DNA of 28,620 bases from 34-65-8 sp964516135 (GTDB lineage: Bacteria > Pseudomonadota > Alphaproteobacteria > Sphingomonadales > Sphingomonadaceae), in contig CAZEWN010000026.1 of assembly GCA_964516135.1 (NCBI GenBank), positions 1 through 28,620 of the forward strand. The letters run 5' to 3'. The position numbers and the translations under genes are program-made. Below, piece after piece: positions 15,194 through 22,261 of this stretch (the stretch's first letter is position 1; each line of letters opens with the position of its first letter). Under the pieces are notes generated by a model, which worked only from the letters and a program-made list of their open reading frames with translations, searched no databases and was not told where the DNA came from.

Positions 15194-16867
15194 ATGCTGT
15201 TTCGGCCTACCGAGGAGCGCAGACCCTTGCCCGCAATCGATCGCCGCAGCTTGCTCAAGGGGGTTGGTGCAGTAGGGGCATCGAGCCTGGTAGAGGGCAC
15301 GCCCGGTCTGGCCGCCTCGGCCCGAAAGCAACCGAACATCGTTCTGATTGTGTCGGACCAGGAACGTTCTCCCGGCGACCTGCCAACAGGGTTTACCCGT
15401 CGGCACTTCGATCGGCTGCGCGAACGCGCGGTGTCGTTTACGCAGTACCACACGCCCACTGCGCCGTGCGCGCCGGCCCGGGCCGTGCTTTATACCGGTT
15501 TGCATACGCAGAAAAACGGCATCGTTGCCAACCCCGGATCAGGCCTGACACGTGATCTTGATCCGCGCATCCCGACGCTCGGCTCATACCTCCGCAGTGC
15601 AGGCTACCGTACTTTCTACAAGGGCAAATGGCACCTTTCGCACATCGCCGCGTCGCGCGAAGGGCCGCTTTATCGAACCGCGGAAGACGCGCTGGAGCCC
15701 TATGGGTTTTCGCAGTTCAACTATCACGGCGATCCCACCGGCCACGCCTGGAGCGGATTGCGCGAGGATTACGCCATCGCATGCGAAGCCGCCGACCTGA
15801 TCGGCCGACTGGCAATATCCGACGCCCCCTGGTTCGTGGCGGTCAACTTTGTGAATCCCCACGATATCATGTTTTTCGACGCGACCGGCGAGCAGCATGC
15901 GACACGGGCGGTGCGAAATCTGATTTCGCCCATGCGCGGCGCTCCCTCGGCGCCGCCATTCGATCGACGGTGGAATCTTCCATTGCCGGCGAGTTTTGGC
16001 CGAGATGACCTCGCGAACAAGCCTGAAACCCAACGACTGGAGATGGAATACCTGGACCTGGTCTATGGCCACATGCCGCTTTCGAATGAGCAGGCGTGGC
16101 AACGTTTTCAGGATTACTATCTGAATTGCCTGACCCATCTCGACGCAAACCTGGGAATCGTGCTCGATGCCCTCACTCGACATCGGATGATCGACCGGAC
16201 AATGGTCATCTACACCTCCGATCACGGCGAGCGGGGCGGCGCACATGGCCTGCGCCAGAAAGGCGGCGACATGTACCGGGAGAACCTGCGTGTACCGTTG
16301 CTGGTCTCGCATCCTGATGGTGCCCGCGGGGCGGAAACCACGAGCCTTGCCTCCAGTCTCGACATCGTCCCTACGATCGCCGCGTTTGCGGGCGGTTGGG
16401 ACCGCAGCGATCATGCGTTTCCGGGCGTCTCGCTCGCCCCAGTTGTGGGCAGGGCGGCAAGCAAGACGGCGCGAGACCATCGCGGCATCCTCTTCAATTA
16501 CGAGGTCCGCATGCGGGACAGCATGTCCGAGGCGCGCGCGCGCCTGACCGGGAAACCTTTACCTGATGGCAGCCCCCCGGATCGGATACTCATGCGGGGC
16601 ATCCACACCGGCAATTATAAATTCGCGCGTTATTTTCGCCCGGACGAGCATCACCTTCCCCAATCCCGGTCCGAACTTCGGGAACGCAACGACCTCGAAC
16701 TGTACGACGTCAAGGCGGACCCCGACGAACTGATCAACTTGGCGGATGATGCCGCGCATTCCGGTCGAGTCGAAGCCCTCAATCGCCAGCTCAACGATCT
16801 CATCGGGGTCGAAGTCGGAACGGACGATGGCACTGTTCTTGCCGCTGCGGTGGGCACTCCCGCGTGA
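15194..16867 (+). CDS. Type I sulfatase, Tat-type signal (sulfatase 3)
   Basis: This is a 557-residue sulfatase and clear paralogue of sulfatase 1. CAPAR at 92-96 is the formylglycine motif, at the same residue number as in the paralogue. VSDQER, GKWHLSH and TSDHGERGGAHG give the metal and active-site segments. DRRSLLKG at 16-23 followed by a small-residue hydrophobic run matches a twin-arginine signal, implying folded export after cofactor-site maturation. The ATG at 15194 is chosen; an in-frame TTG at 15170 would add eight residues and neither has a strong ribosome site. The stop overlaps the CoA-transferase GTG start. Position next to ring-cleavage and CoA-transfer genes suggests that sulfate ester removal is an early step. 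The substrate is unknown. Confidence 0.91.
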   Translation: MLFRPTEERRPLPAIDRRSLLKGVGAVGASSLVEGTPGLAASARKQPNIVLIVSDQERSPGDLPTGFTRRHFDRLRERAVSFTQYHTPTAPCAPARAVLYTGLHTQKNGIVANPGSGLTRDLDPRIPTLGSYLRSAGYRTFYKGKWHLSHIAASREGPLYRTAEDALEPYGFSQFNYHGDPTGHAWSGLREDYAIACEAADLIGRLAISDAPWFVAVNFVNPHDIMFFDATGEQHATRAVRNLISPMRGAPSAPPFDRRWNLPLPASFGRDDLANKPETQRLEMEYLDLVYGHMPLSNEQAWQRFQDYYLNCLTHLDANLGIVLDALTRHRMIDRTMVIYTSDHGERGGAHGLRQKGGDMYRENLRVPLLVSHPDGARGAETTSLASSLDIVPTIAAFAGGWDRSDHAFPGVSLAPVVGRAASKTARDHRGILFNYEVRMRDSMSEARARLTGKPLPDGSPPDRILMRGIHTGNYKFARYFRPDEHHLPQSRSELRERNDLELYDVKADPDELINLADDAAHSGRVEALNRQLNDLIGVEVGTDDGTVLAAAVGTPA

Positions 16868-17562
16868 CCATGATTGCCACGTCCTCCGCGGAAGCGGTCG
16901 GCCCTGTTCCCGACGGGGCCGTGGTGCTGATCGGCGGGTTCGGGGAGGCAGGCAATCCGACCGAACTCGTACACGCCCTGATCGATACCCGTGCCCGTCA
17001 CCTCACTGTGGTCAACAACAACGCGGGAAACGGTCGGCGGGGCCTCGCGGCATTGCTGGCCACAGGGCAGGTCGACAAGATCATTTGTTCCTACCCGCGC
17101 GGCTCGCACAGCCAGGTGTTCGACGATCTCTATCGTGCCGGCAAGATCGCGCTGGAGCTTGTTCCGCAGGGAACGCTGGCCGAGCGCATCCGGGCCGGCG
17201 GGGCTGGGGTCGCGGCATTCTTTACCCGGACCGCCGCCGGAACCATGTTGGCGGCGGACAAGGAAACGCGCGAGTTCAATGGCCATCTCCACGTGCTCGA
17301 AACCGCCATCCGGGGCGACCTTGCCCTGATCAAGGCAGCGCGCGGTGATTGCTTCGGCAACCTTGTTTTCAACAAGGCTGCGCGCAACTTCAATCCGGTG
17401 ATGTGCACGGCGGCGGAGCGGACGGTGGTGCAGGTGCAGGAGCTGCTCCACGAGCCACTGGACCCGGAACTGATCGTCACACCAGGTATCTACGTCGATT
17501 GCGTGGTGCGGATCGCCGACCCCGTCAGGGAACACGAATTCCTGCTGAGCGATGCACAATGA
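16864..17562 (+). CDS. 3-oxoacid CoA-transferase, subunit A (PcaI-like)
   Basis: This 232-residue protein has the CoA-transferase signature VLIGGFGEAGNPTELVHALID near residue 21 and the PcaI-like runs LTVVNNNAGNGRRGLAAL, VPQGTLAERIRAGGAGVAAFFT and RNFNPVM. Length and motifs match the A subunits of 3-oxoadipate or succinyl-CoA:3-ketoacid CoA-transferases. The heterodimer moves CoA from succinyl-CoA to a 3-oxo acid so that it can be thiolysed. The GTG start overlaps the sulfatase stop; an ATG two codons later is the alternative. Its stop overlaps the B-subunit ATG. It probably activates the end acid of the pathway. The acyl acceptor is not identifiable. Confidence 0.93.
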   Translation: MTMIATSSAEAVGPVPDGAVVLIGGFGEAGNPTELVHALIDTRARHLTVVNNNAGNGRRGLAALLATGQVDKIICSYPRGSHSQVFDDLYRAGKIALELVPQGTLAERIRAGGAGVAAFFTRTAAGTMLAADKETREFNGHLHVLETAIRGDLALIKAARGDCFGNLVFNKAARNFNPVMCTAAERTVVQVQELLHEPLDPELIVTPGIYVDCVVRIADPVREHEFLLSDAQ

Positions 17563-18200
17563 CCGTCCAGCGCTTCACCAAGGCCGACATGGCTCGCAGC
17601 GTGGCCCAGGCGATCGCACCGGGGAGCTTTGTCAACCTGGGGATCGGACTTCCCGAACTCGTCGCGGATTACCTGCCTCCAAACGCCGGCGTCTTCCTGC
17701 ACAGCGAGAATGGTATTCTCGGCATGGGCCCGACCCCAACGGCAGAGGAGCGTGACTGGGACTTGATCAATGCCGGCAAGAAACCTGTCACACTGGTCCA
17801 GGGCGGAGCGTTCTTTCATCACGCCGACAGTTTCGCGATGATCCGTGGCGGCCATATCGGTCTATGCGTGATGGGGGCCTTCGAAGTGTCGATCGATGGC
17901 GACCTGGCCAACTGGAACGATGGCTCACCCACGGCGATACCGGCGGTAGGCGGAGCGATGGACCTGGCGGTTGGGGCACGCGAGGTCTTTGTGATGATGA
18001 ACCTGCTGGATCGTGGCGGCGGTTGCAAGCTCGTCCCGCAATTGCGCGCGCCCGTTACAGCGGCGCGGGTGGTTACGCGCCTGTTTACTGACCATGCGGA
18101 CTTCATGCTCACGCCCGGATGCCGACCGCGGGTCACGCGGCGCGCGCCCGGGCTAACTGCGGGCATGCTCGGGGAATTGCTCGGTATAGCGGTTCAATAG
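17559..18200 (+). CDS. 3-oxoacid CoA-transferase, subunit B (PcaJ-like)
   Basis: This 213-residue B subunit carries the catalytic glutamate E50 in the conserved HSENGILGMGP. VNLGIGLPELVADYLP precedes it, and FFHHADSFAMIRGGH and PAVGGAMDLAVGAREVFVMM follow. In this family the glutamate forms the glutamyl-CoA thioester intermediate. The length matches PcaJ/CatJ rather than the larger IpdB-type ring hydrolases of steroid degradation. The ATG overlaps the A-subunit stop, as expected for a 1:1 complex. It is the last plus-strand gene of the catabolic island and is followed by convergent signalling genes 52 bp away. Confidence 0.93.
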   Translation: MTVQRFTKADMARSVAQAIAPGSFVNLGIGLPELVADYLPPNAGVFLHSENGILGMGPTPTAEERDWDLINAGKKPVTLVQGGAFFHHADSFAMIRGGHIGLCVMGAFEVSIDGDLANWNDGSPTAIPAVGGAMDLAVGAREVFVMMNLLDRGGGCKLVPQLRAPVTAARVVTRLFTDHADFMLTPGCRPRVTRRAPGLTAGMLGELLGIAVQ

Positions 18201-18252
18201 CCGGGGGGCAGCCATCCACCTGCTTTCTGATCGGCGTTCCATGCCGTGCCCG

Positions 18253-18708
18253 CTATCCGGCGGGGGCTGCTCGCTCTGTTCTGAGCTTCTGGTACAGAAT
18301 GCGGGTTTCGAGCAGGTTGGAAATACGCAGCGCGATCTCGATCACGTCGAACGGCTTCGAGACGAAGTCCTTGGCGCCGAGCGCCAGGGCACGGCGACGG
18401 GCGTGGATCGTGGTATCGGCGGTCAGGACCAGGATCGGCCTGAATTCGTCGGCCCGGTCGTGGCGGCCGAATGCTTCGAGTAACTGAAAACCATCGACCA
18501 CCGGCATCATCAGGTCGAGCAGCACCAGGTCCGGCTGAAGTTCGACGTAGGCCGCCAGGGCGTGGGCGGGATCGGTCAGGCAATGGATGTCGTGATATCC
18601 CTCCCTCTCCAGCAAGCTGCGGAGCAGCAGCACATTCGCCGTCTCGTCGTCAATCGCCAGGATGCGGCGCGAAAGCATCTCATCGTGGTCGACGAGGCGG
18701 GTGGGCAT
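18253..18708 (-). CDS. Single-domain response regulator (receiver only)
   Basis: This 151-residue protein is a receiver domain without an output domain. The acidic pocket is D20/D21, the phospho-acceptor is D65 in LVLLDLMMP, the switch threonine is T96 and the conserved lysine is K118 in SKPF. A short C-terminal helix (about 122-151) follows. The ATG at 18708 is preceded by a GGAAGGA site and lies 16 bp after the kinase stop, so the two genes form an operon. With no DNA-binding domain it must act by protein contact or as a relay. Targets are not visible. The pair lies between the catabolic island and the bicarbonate operon, and no link to either is shown by sequence. Confidence 0.93.
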   Translation of the reverse strand: MPTRLVDHDEMLSRRILAIDDETANVLLLRSLLEREGYHDIHCLTDPAHALAAYVELQPDLVLLDLMMPVVDGFQLLEAFGRHDRADEFRPILVLTADTTIHARRRALALGAKDFVSKPFDVIEIALRISNLLETRILYQKLRTERAAPAG

Positions 18709-18724
18709 GCTGGCGTCCTTCCGA

Positions 18725-20221
18725 TCAGATGTGGTGAGCGGGTTTGCCGGGGTCCGCGAGCGGAAGCGTGAACCAGAAGCACGAGCCCGGCTTTCCGGGT
18801 CTATATCCAATCTGGCCCCCCATCGATTCGACCAGCCCCTTCGACACGGCCAGGCCAAGGCCGGTACCCTCGACCTTCGCCCGGTTCTGCTGGCCGAGCC
18901 GGTCGAACGCCGTAAACAGGCGCGCCGCGTCGGGCGGCGCTATCCCTGGGCCATCATCGGCAACCTCGATCCGGACGAAAGCGCCGTCCGTTCGCGACGA
19001 GAGCGTCACGTACGAACCGCCCTGGCTGTACTTTGCCGCGTTACCGATCAGATTGAGCATCACCTGGATGGCGCGACGGCGATCGGCCATCACCATGTTC
19101 GCGTCCGCCGCTATGTCGAGCTTGAAGTCAAGTTCCGCGGCCGCGACGATCGGGGCGGCGAGCGCATGTGCATCCCCGATCAGGTCGGCCACACCGATTG
19201 CGGCGAGGTCGAGCTCCGCGCCGCCTGCCTCAATACTGGAAATGTCCAACAAGTCGTTGATCAAGGACAGGAGATGGCGACCGGCCTTGGCGATCTGGTG
19301 GACGGCGGCGCGATGCCGCTCGTGGAACTCCTCCTCGTCGATTTCGAGCAGCTGGCCAAAGCCCAGGATGGCGTTCAGCGGAGTGCGTAGTTCGTGGCTG
19401 GTGCGCGAGAGAAATTCGCTCTTGGCCCGGTTTGCCGCGATCGCCTCTTCCCGGGCGAGGCGCAGCGCTTCCTCCGTTCGCCGCCGTTCGGTGATGTCGC
19501 GCGTGACCTTGGCAAAGCCCTGCAAAGTTTCGTTTTCGTCGCGCAGAGCGGTTATGATCACGTTGGCCCAAAACCGCGAGCCGTCCTTGCGTAGACGCCA
19601 GCCTTCATCCTCGGCCGATCCATCGCGCATGGCGCGCTCGAGCATTTTCGCGGGAAGGTCGTCCCGGGTTTCGGGTGGATAGAACAGGCCGAAATGTCGA
19701 CCGAGTATCTCTTCGGCCTTCCATCCCTTGATCCGTTCCGCGCCCAGGTTCCAACTTGTGACCTTGCCCTCCCGGTCCAGCGCGAAGATGCCGTAATCGC
19801 GCACGCGATCGACAACGAGGCGGAACCGTTCCTCGCTCTCGCGCAGCGCCTGTTCGCGCGCGCGAAGCAGGCTGCTCGCCCGCGCCAGCCGCTGCGCCAG
19901 GCGGCCCACCTCGTCTGCTTCGTCGGGCAGCTCTTCCAGCGGTTCGCCCCGCGCAAGGCTCTCTGCGTTTGCTTCGAGCGCGCCCACGCGCCGGACGATA
20001 CCGGTCGAAAAGAGGTAAACCGCTGCCAGGCTGCCCAGCAACCCAACCACCGCGCTGATCGCCGTAAGAACCAGGTAACGAGTGCGGACGGCGTCTACCC
20101 GCGCGCTGCGCCGTGCCAGCAGGATCGCTTCGCGGCGTTGGATATCGTCAATCTGCCCGCGCATTGCATCAAGGACACGCTTGTTGGCATCCAGCGAGAG
20201 CTGGAGCGCGCCAGTATCCAA
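18725..20221 (-). CDS. Sensor histidine kinase lacking its N-terminus (partial CHASE3, TM, HAMP, PAS, HisKA, HATPase)
   Basis: Counting from a TTG at 20221, residues 1-47 resemble the rear half of a CHASE3 sensor, 49-76 are one membrane helix, 77-125 HAMP, about 130-250 a PAS/PAC module (DGSRFWANV, GFAKVTRDITERR), and about 262-330 HisKA with H276 in SHELRTPLNAI. The N box (LNLIGNAAKYS), G1 (DDGPGIA) and G2 (GTGLGLAVSK) complete the ATPase. The catalytic part is intact. However, the expected first membrane helix and the front of CHASE3 are absent. The frame is closed by a TGA about 15 codons upstream and there is no good start codon or ribosome site. The 124-codon GAF-like frame directly upstream is in another register. 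This looks like a deletion-born chimera or frameshift, so function is doubtful unless translation starts internally. Confidence 0.85.
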   Translation of the reverse strand: MDTGALQLSLDANKRVLDAMRGQIDDIQRREAILLARRSARVDAVRTRYLVLTAISAVVGLLGSLAAVYLFSTGIVRRVGALEANAESLARGEPLEELPDEADEVGRLAQRLARASSLLRAREQALRESEERFRLVVDRVRDYGIFALDREGKVTSWNLGAERIKGWKAEEILGRHFGLFYPPETRDDLPAKMLERAMRDGSAEDEGWRLRKDGSRFWANVIITALRDENETLQGFAKVTRDITERRRTEEALRLAREEAIAANRAKSEFLSRTSHELRTPLNAILGFGQLLEIDEEEFHERHRAAVHQIAKAGRHLLSLINDLLDISSIEAGGAELDLAAIGVADLIGDAHALAAPIVAAAELDFKLDIAADANMVMADRRRAIQVMLNLIGNAAKYSQGGSYVTLSSRTDGAFVRIEVADDGPGIAPPDAARLFTAFDRLGQQNRAKVEGTGLGLAVSKGLVESMGGQIGYRPGKPGSCFWFTLPLADPGKPAHHI

Positions 20222-20259
20222 TGCAGGGTTTTCGCGACCGGCCAGCTGGACAATCTGCT

Positions 20260-20634
20260 TCAGCCCCTGCCGTTTTCACAATGCAGCCGCACCGCTTCGC
20301 GATCCTCGCCGTCCGGAATCGCGTCGATGGATGCAAGCCCATCGACCTTGATGCGCGCCACCACGCGGCGCGCCGGGCCCGGCGCGCGGATGGGCATGCC
20401 CCCGCCCTGATCGCCCAGCGCCACGTCCGCGCGCCGACCACCGACGAAATAGGCAAGGCGCGTGGCGCTTTCCCGTACCACCTCGTTCAGATTGTCGGGG
20501 CTGGCATTGGCGAGCGCGCTGCCAGTCATCGACAGCAAGCGCAGCCGAGCCGCGCGCGCCTCGGCGGCACGATAAAGTTCCCGCAGGCCTGCGATTGTCT
20601 CGATTTCTGGCTCTGGCGACAATGGGTCGAACAT
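20260..20634 (-). pseudogene. GAF-like sensor fragment, probable broken 5' end of a kinase gene
   Basis: This 124-codon frame starts at an ATG right behind a strong AGGAGG site (20634) and reads MFDPLSPEPEIETIAGLRELYRAAEARAARLRLLSMTG, a coil leading into a GAF-like domain. It contains SPDNLNEVVRESATRLAYFVGG and ends with IDAIPDGEDREAVRLHCENGRG, then TGA at 20260. Proteins with this coil and GAF start normally continue into an output or kinase domain, which is missing. The kinase frame resumes immediately downstream in another register. Either this is a short free-standing GAF-like protein, or it is the front of a kinase gene whose middle was lost. I favour the second. Confidence 0.6.
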
Positions 20635-20651
20635 CCGCCTCCTCTTAACTG

Positions 20652-20684
20652 GCGCTTCGCGAAGCGCATAGGCCATCCGGCCTA
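20652..20684. promoter_or_regulatory. Tandem palindromes in the gap between the kinase and carbonic anhydrase genes
   Basis: GCGCTTCGCGAAGCGC (20652-20667) is a perfect 16-bp palindrome. One base later, TAGGCC (20669-20674) and GGCCTA (20679-20684) form an inverted repeat around ATCC. A weaker 5-bp stem CGGGC/GCCCG follows at 20747-20760. All lie in the 168-bp divergent gap, where promoters for both directions are expected. They could be operators or 5' leader hairpins. No sigma-70 or GGAAC-type stress promoter is clear to me. Confidence 0.45.
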
Positions 20685-20802
20685 CGCCGCGCAGCGGGCC
20701 GCCTGGCCGATTTGCGCGGCTTCATCATCGCTTAGGTCGAAGTCACCGGGCGATGGCCCGACCCAGGCGCCCAAGCAAGCGCGCCGCAACAGGAGAATCG
20801 AG

Positions 20803-21408
20803 ATGCGGAACCTGCGATATGCGACGCTGGCCCTTGCAGCCAGCATACCACTCGCCGCTGTGGCAATGCCGGCTTCGGCGCAAGGCTCGGCCGGAACGGT
20901 GACGGCAAGCGTCGCCCCAGCGGCAGTCGCGACCCCGATCACCCAGGCCGAGGTCGAGGCCGCGCAGCAGGCCTGGGGCAATGCCCTGGTTGCCATTGCT
21001 ACCGAATACGACCGCAACGGCGCGAAAGCGGCGAAGCGCCTCGCCGAACAGGTGGTCGACACCGCCTATGGCTATCAAATGGGTCCGGTGCTGTTCAAAC
21101 CGACCCTGGCCGCGTCCCCGCAGACATTCCGCACCGACCGCGAAGGCGCAATCGCCTATTTCGTCGGCGGGAACGATCGGTACAAGAGCGACACCGGGTT
21201 TGCGCTCAAGGGCTGGCGCGGCTTCGAAATCGCGAACGCAGCGATCCTGCTGCACGGCAACACCGCGACATCGATGGGCAACGTGACCGTGATCGATGCC
21301 CAGGGCAACCGCACGACGGTCGACAAGACCTGGGGTTATGTCCGCGGACCCGACGGCAAGCTGCGGATTGTGCTCCACCACTCGTCGCTGCCCTACTCGG
21401 CCAGCTGA
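20803..21408 (+). CDS. Secreted COG4337-type protein, putative iota-class carbonic anhydrase
   Basis: This 201-residue protein has a signal peptide at 1-27 (MRNLRYATLALAASIPLAAV, cleavage after ASA), so it is periplasmic. The mature part is a single cone-like CaMKII-association/SnoaL-type domain: TQAEVEAAQQAWGNALVAIA, YGPVLFKPT-like GYQMGPVLFKPT, FRTDREGAIAYFVGG, GWRGFEIANAAILLHGNTATSMGNV and a terminal LRIVLHHSSLPY. The HHSS motif at 192-195 and these blocks match my memory of the COG4337 family, in which iota carbonic anhydrases were found. Such enzymes interconvert CO2 and bicarbonate, sometimes without metal. An AGGAGA site precedes the ATG. Heading an operon with SbtA and SbtB strongly supports the role. 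Databases often carry unrelated names for this family, so activity is inferred. Confidence 0.72.
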   Translation: MRNLRYATLALAASIPLAAVAMPASAQGSAGTVTASVAPAAVATPITQAEVEAAQQAWGNALVAIATEYDRNGAKAAKRLAEQVVDTAYGYQMGPVLFKPTLAASPQTFRTDREGAIAYFVGGNDRYKSDTGFALKGWRGFEIANAAILLHGNTATSMGNVTVIDAQGNRTTVDKTWGYVRGPDGKLRIVLHHSSLPYSAS

Positions 21409-21419
21409 CCTGGCTGTCC

Positions 21420-21470
21420 GGCGAGCCCGCCAAGTTTGCCGCGATCGCGCGGTGAATGGCCGGGCTCGCC
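21420..21470 (+). repeat. Strong intercistronic hairpin, nested stem
   Basis: GGCGAGCCCG (21420-21429) and CGGGCTCGCC (21461-21470) are a perfect 10-bp inverted repeat around a 31-base loop. The loop itself holds CCGCG (21439-21443) and CGCGG (21448-21452) around ATCG. It lies 12 bp after the carbonic anhydrase stop and is followed by a C run, not a T run. It could stabilise the upstream message or partly end transcription. Confidence 0.65.
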
Positions 21471-21518
21471 CCCCTTCCTGACCTGATCGCTGATAGCGGT
21501 CACGCGAAAGACACATCG

Positions 21519-22193
21519 ATGAACAGTTTCAAGTTGGCGCTCGCCTGCTCGGCGATGGCGCTGCCCTTTGCCACGCCTGTTTCCGCCCAGGACGCGGGCG
21601 ATATCCAGGTCAAGGCCTTCCTGACCGGCGTACTTCCCGATGGCGCGATTGAAAATGTCGAAACCGACCAGATCGGCTTGCCTGCCGGATCGCAGACACG
21701 GGCAACGGATGCGATTGTCCCGACAGTGGCGGTCGAGTATTTCCTTTCGCCCAACCTTTCGGTTGAAACGATCTGCTGCGTGACCCCGCATGATGTCCGC
21801 GGTGCCGGCGCGCTCGCGGGCGCCGAATTGATCGACGATGCCATCATCCTCCCGGCCAGCGTAACGGCAAAGTACCATGTGCCGCTGGGCACCGGCTTCA
21901 AGCCCTATGTAGGCGGCGGAGTAACCTACTTCTTCATCTTCGGGGAAGACGTTGGCGGCGACGCGGCAGGACTTGGTGCCACCTCGGTCGATCTTTCCGA
22001 TGAACTGGGTTTCCTCCTCCAAGCCGGGGTCGACGTAGCCTTGAACGATCGCGGTCTCGGGCTCTCGCTCGACGCCAAGCGGTATTTCGTGGGCACGACC
22101 GCGACATTTCGTGCGGGCAATGCGGTTGCGCTGCGGAGCGAGCATGAGCTTGACCCGTGGGTGGTAAGCGCCGGGTTGTCGTATCGGTTCTGA
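21519..22193 (+). CDS. OmpW-family outer-membrane beta-barrel protein
   Basis: This 224-residue protein has a signal peptide (about 1-23, ending VSAQ) and then GDIQVKAFLTGVLPDGA, the characteristic opening of mature OmpW. Further OmpW-like parts are VPTVAVEYFLSPNLSVETICCVTPHDV, AKYHVPLGTGFKPYVGGGVTYFFIF and the closing GLSYRF with terminal Phe. OmpW forms a small 8-stranded barrel with a hydrophobic channel. The ribosome site is weak. The gene lies between the carbonic anhydrase and the DUF2490 gene on the same strand, which is an unusual place for an OmpW. It may let small solutes reach the periplasmic enzyme, but that is a guess. The paired cysteines in ETICCVTP are also odd for a barrel. 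Confidence 0.85.
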   Translation: MNSFKLALACSAMALPFATPVSAQDAGDIQVKAFLTGVLPDGAIENVETDQIGLPAGSQTRATDAIVPTVAVEYFLSPNLSVETICCVTPHDVRGAGALAGAELIDDAIILPASVTAKYHVPLGTGFKPYVGGGVTYFFIFGEDVGGDAAGLGATSVDLSDELGFLLQAGVDVALNDRGLGLSLDAKRYFVGTTATFRAGNAVALRSEHELDPWVVSAGLSYRF

Positions 22194-22209
22194 CCGTTGT
22201 TCCATGAGC

Positions 22210-22237
22210 GAGGGAGAGCGGTTTGCGACTCTCCCTC
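22210..22237 (+). repeat. Intercistronic hairpin with 9-bp stem
   Basis: GAGGGAGAG (22210-22218) and CTCTCCCTC (22229-22237) pair perfectly around a 10-base loop, 16 bp after the OmpW-type gene. No T tract follows. It may be a weak terminator or a processing/stability element between the outer-membrane genes. Confidence 0.6.
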
Positions 22238-22261
22238 CGTCTTCCAGCCAGGGGGCCAATC

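Noticed and set aside
15040..15459. N-terminal extension of extradiol protein 2
   Set aside because: It would overlap the facing sulfatase gene and the promoter region, while the ATG at 15039 has an AAGGAG site.
16864..18200. IpdAB-type steroid ring hydrolase instead of CoA-transferase
   Set aside because: Subunit lengths and motifs, including HSENGILGMGP with the catalytic Glu, fit PcaI/PcaJ-type 3-oxoacid CoA-transferases better.
18201..18252. Bidirectional rho-independent terminator between the CoA-transferase and response regulator genes
   Set aside because: No strong stem with a T tract is visible in the 52-bp gap; only a weak stem inside the regulator's 3' end was seen.
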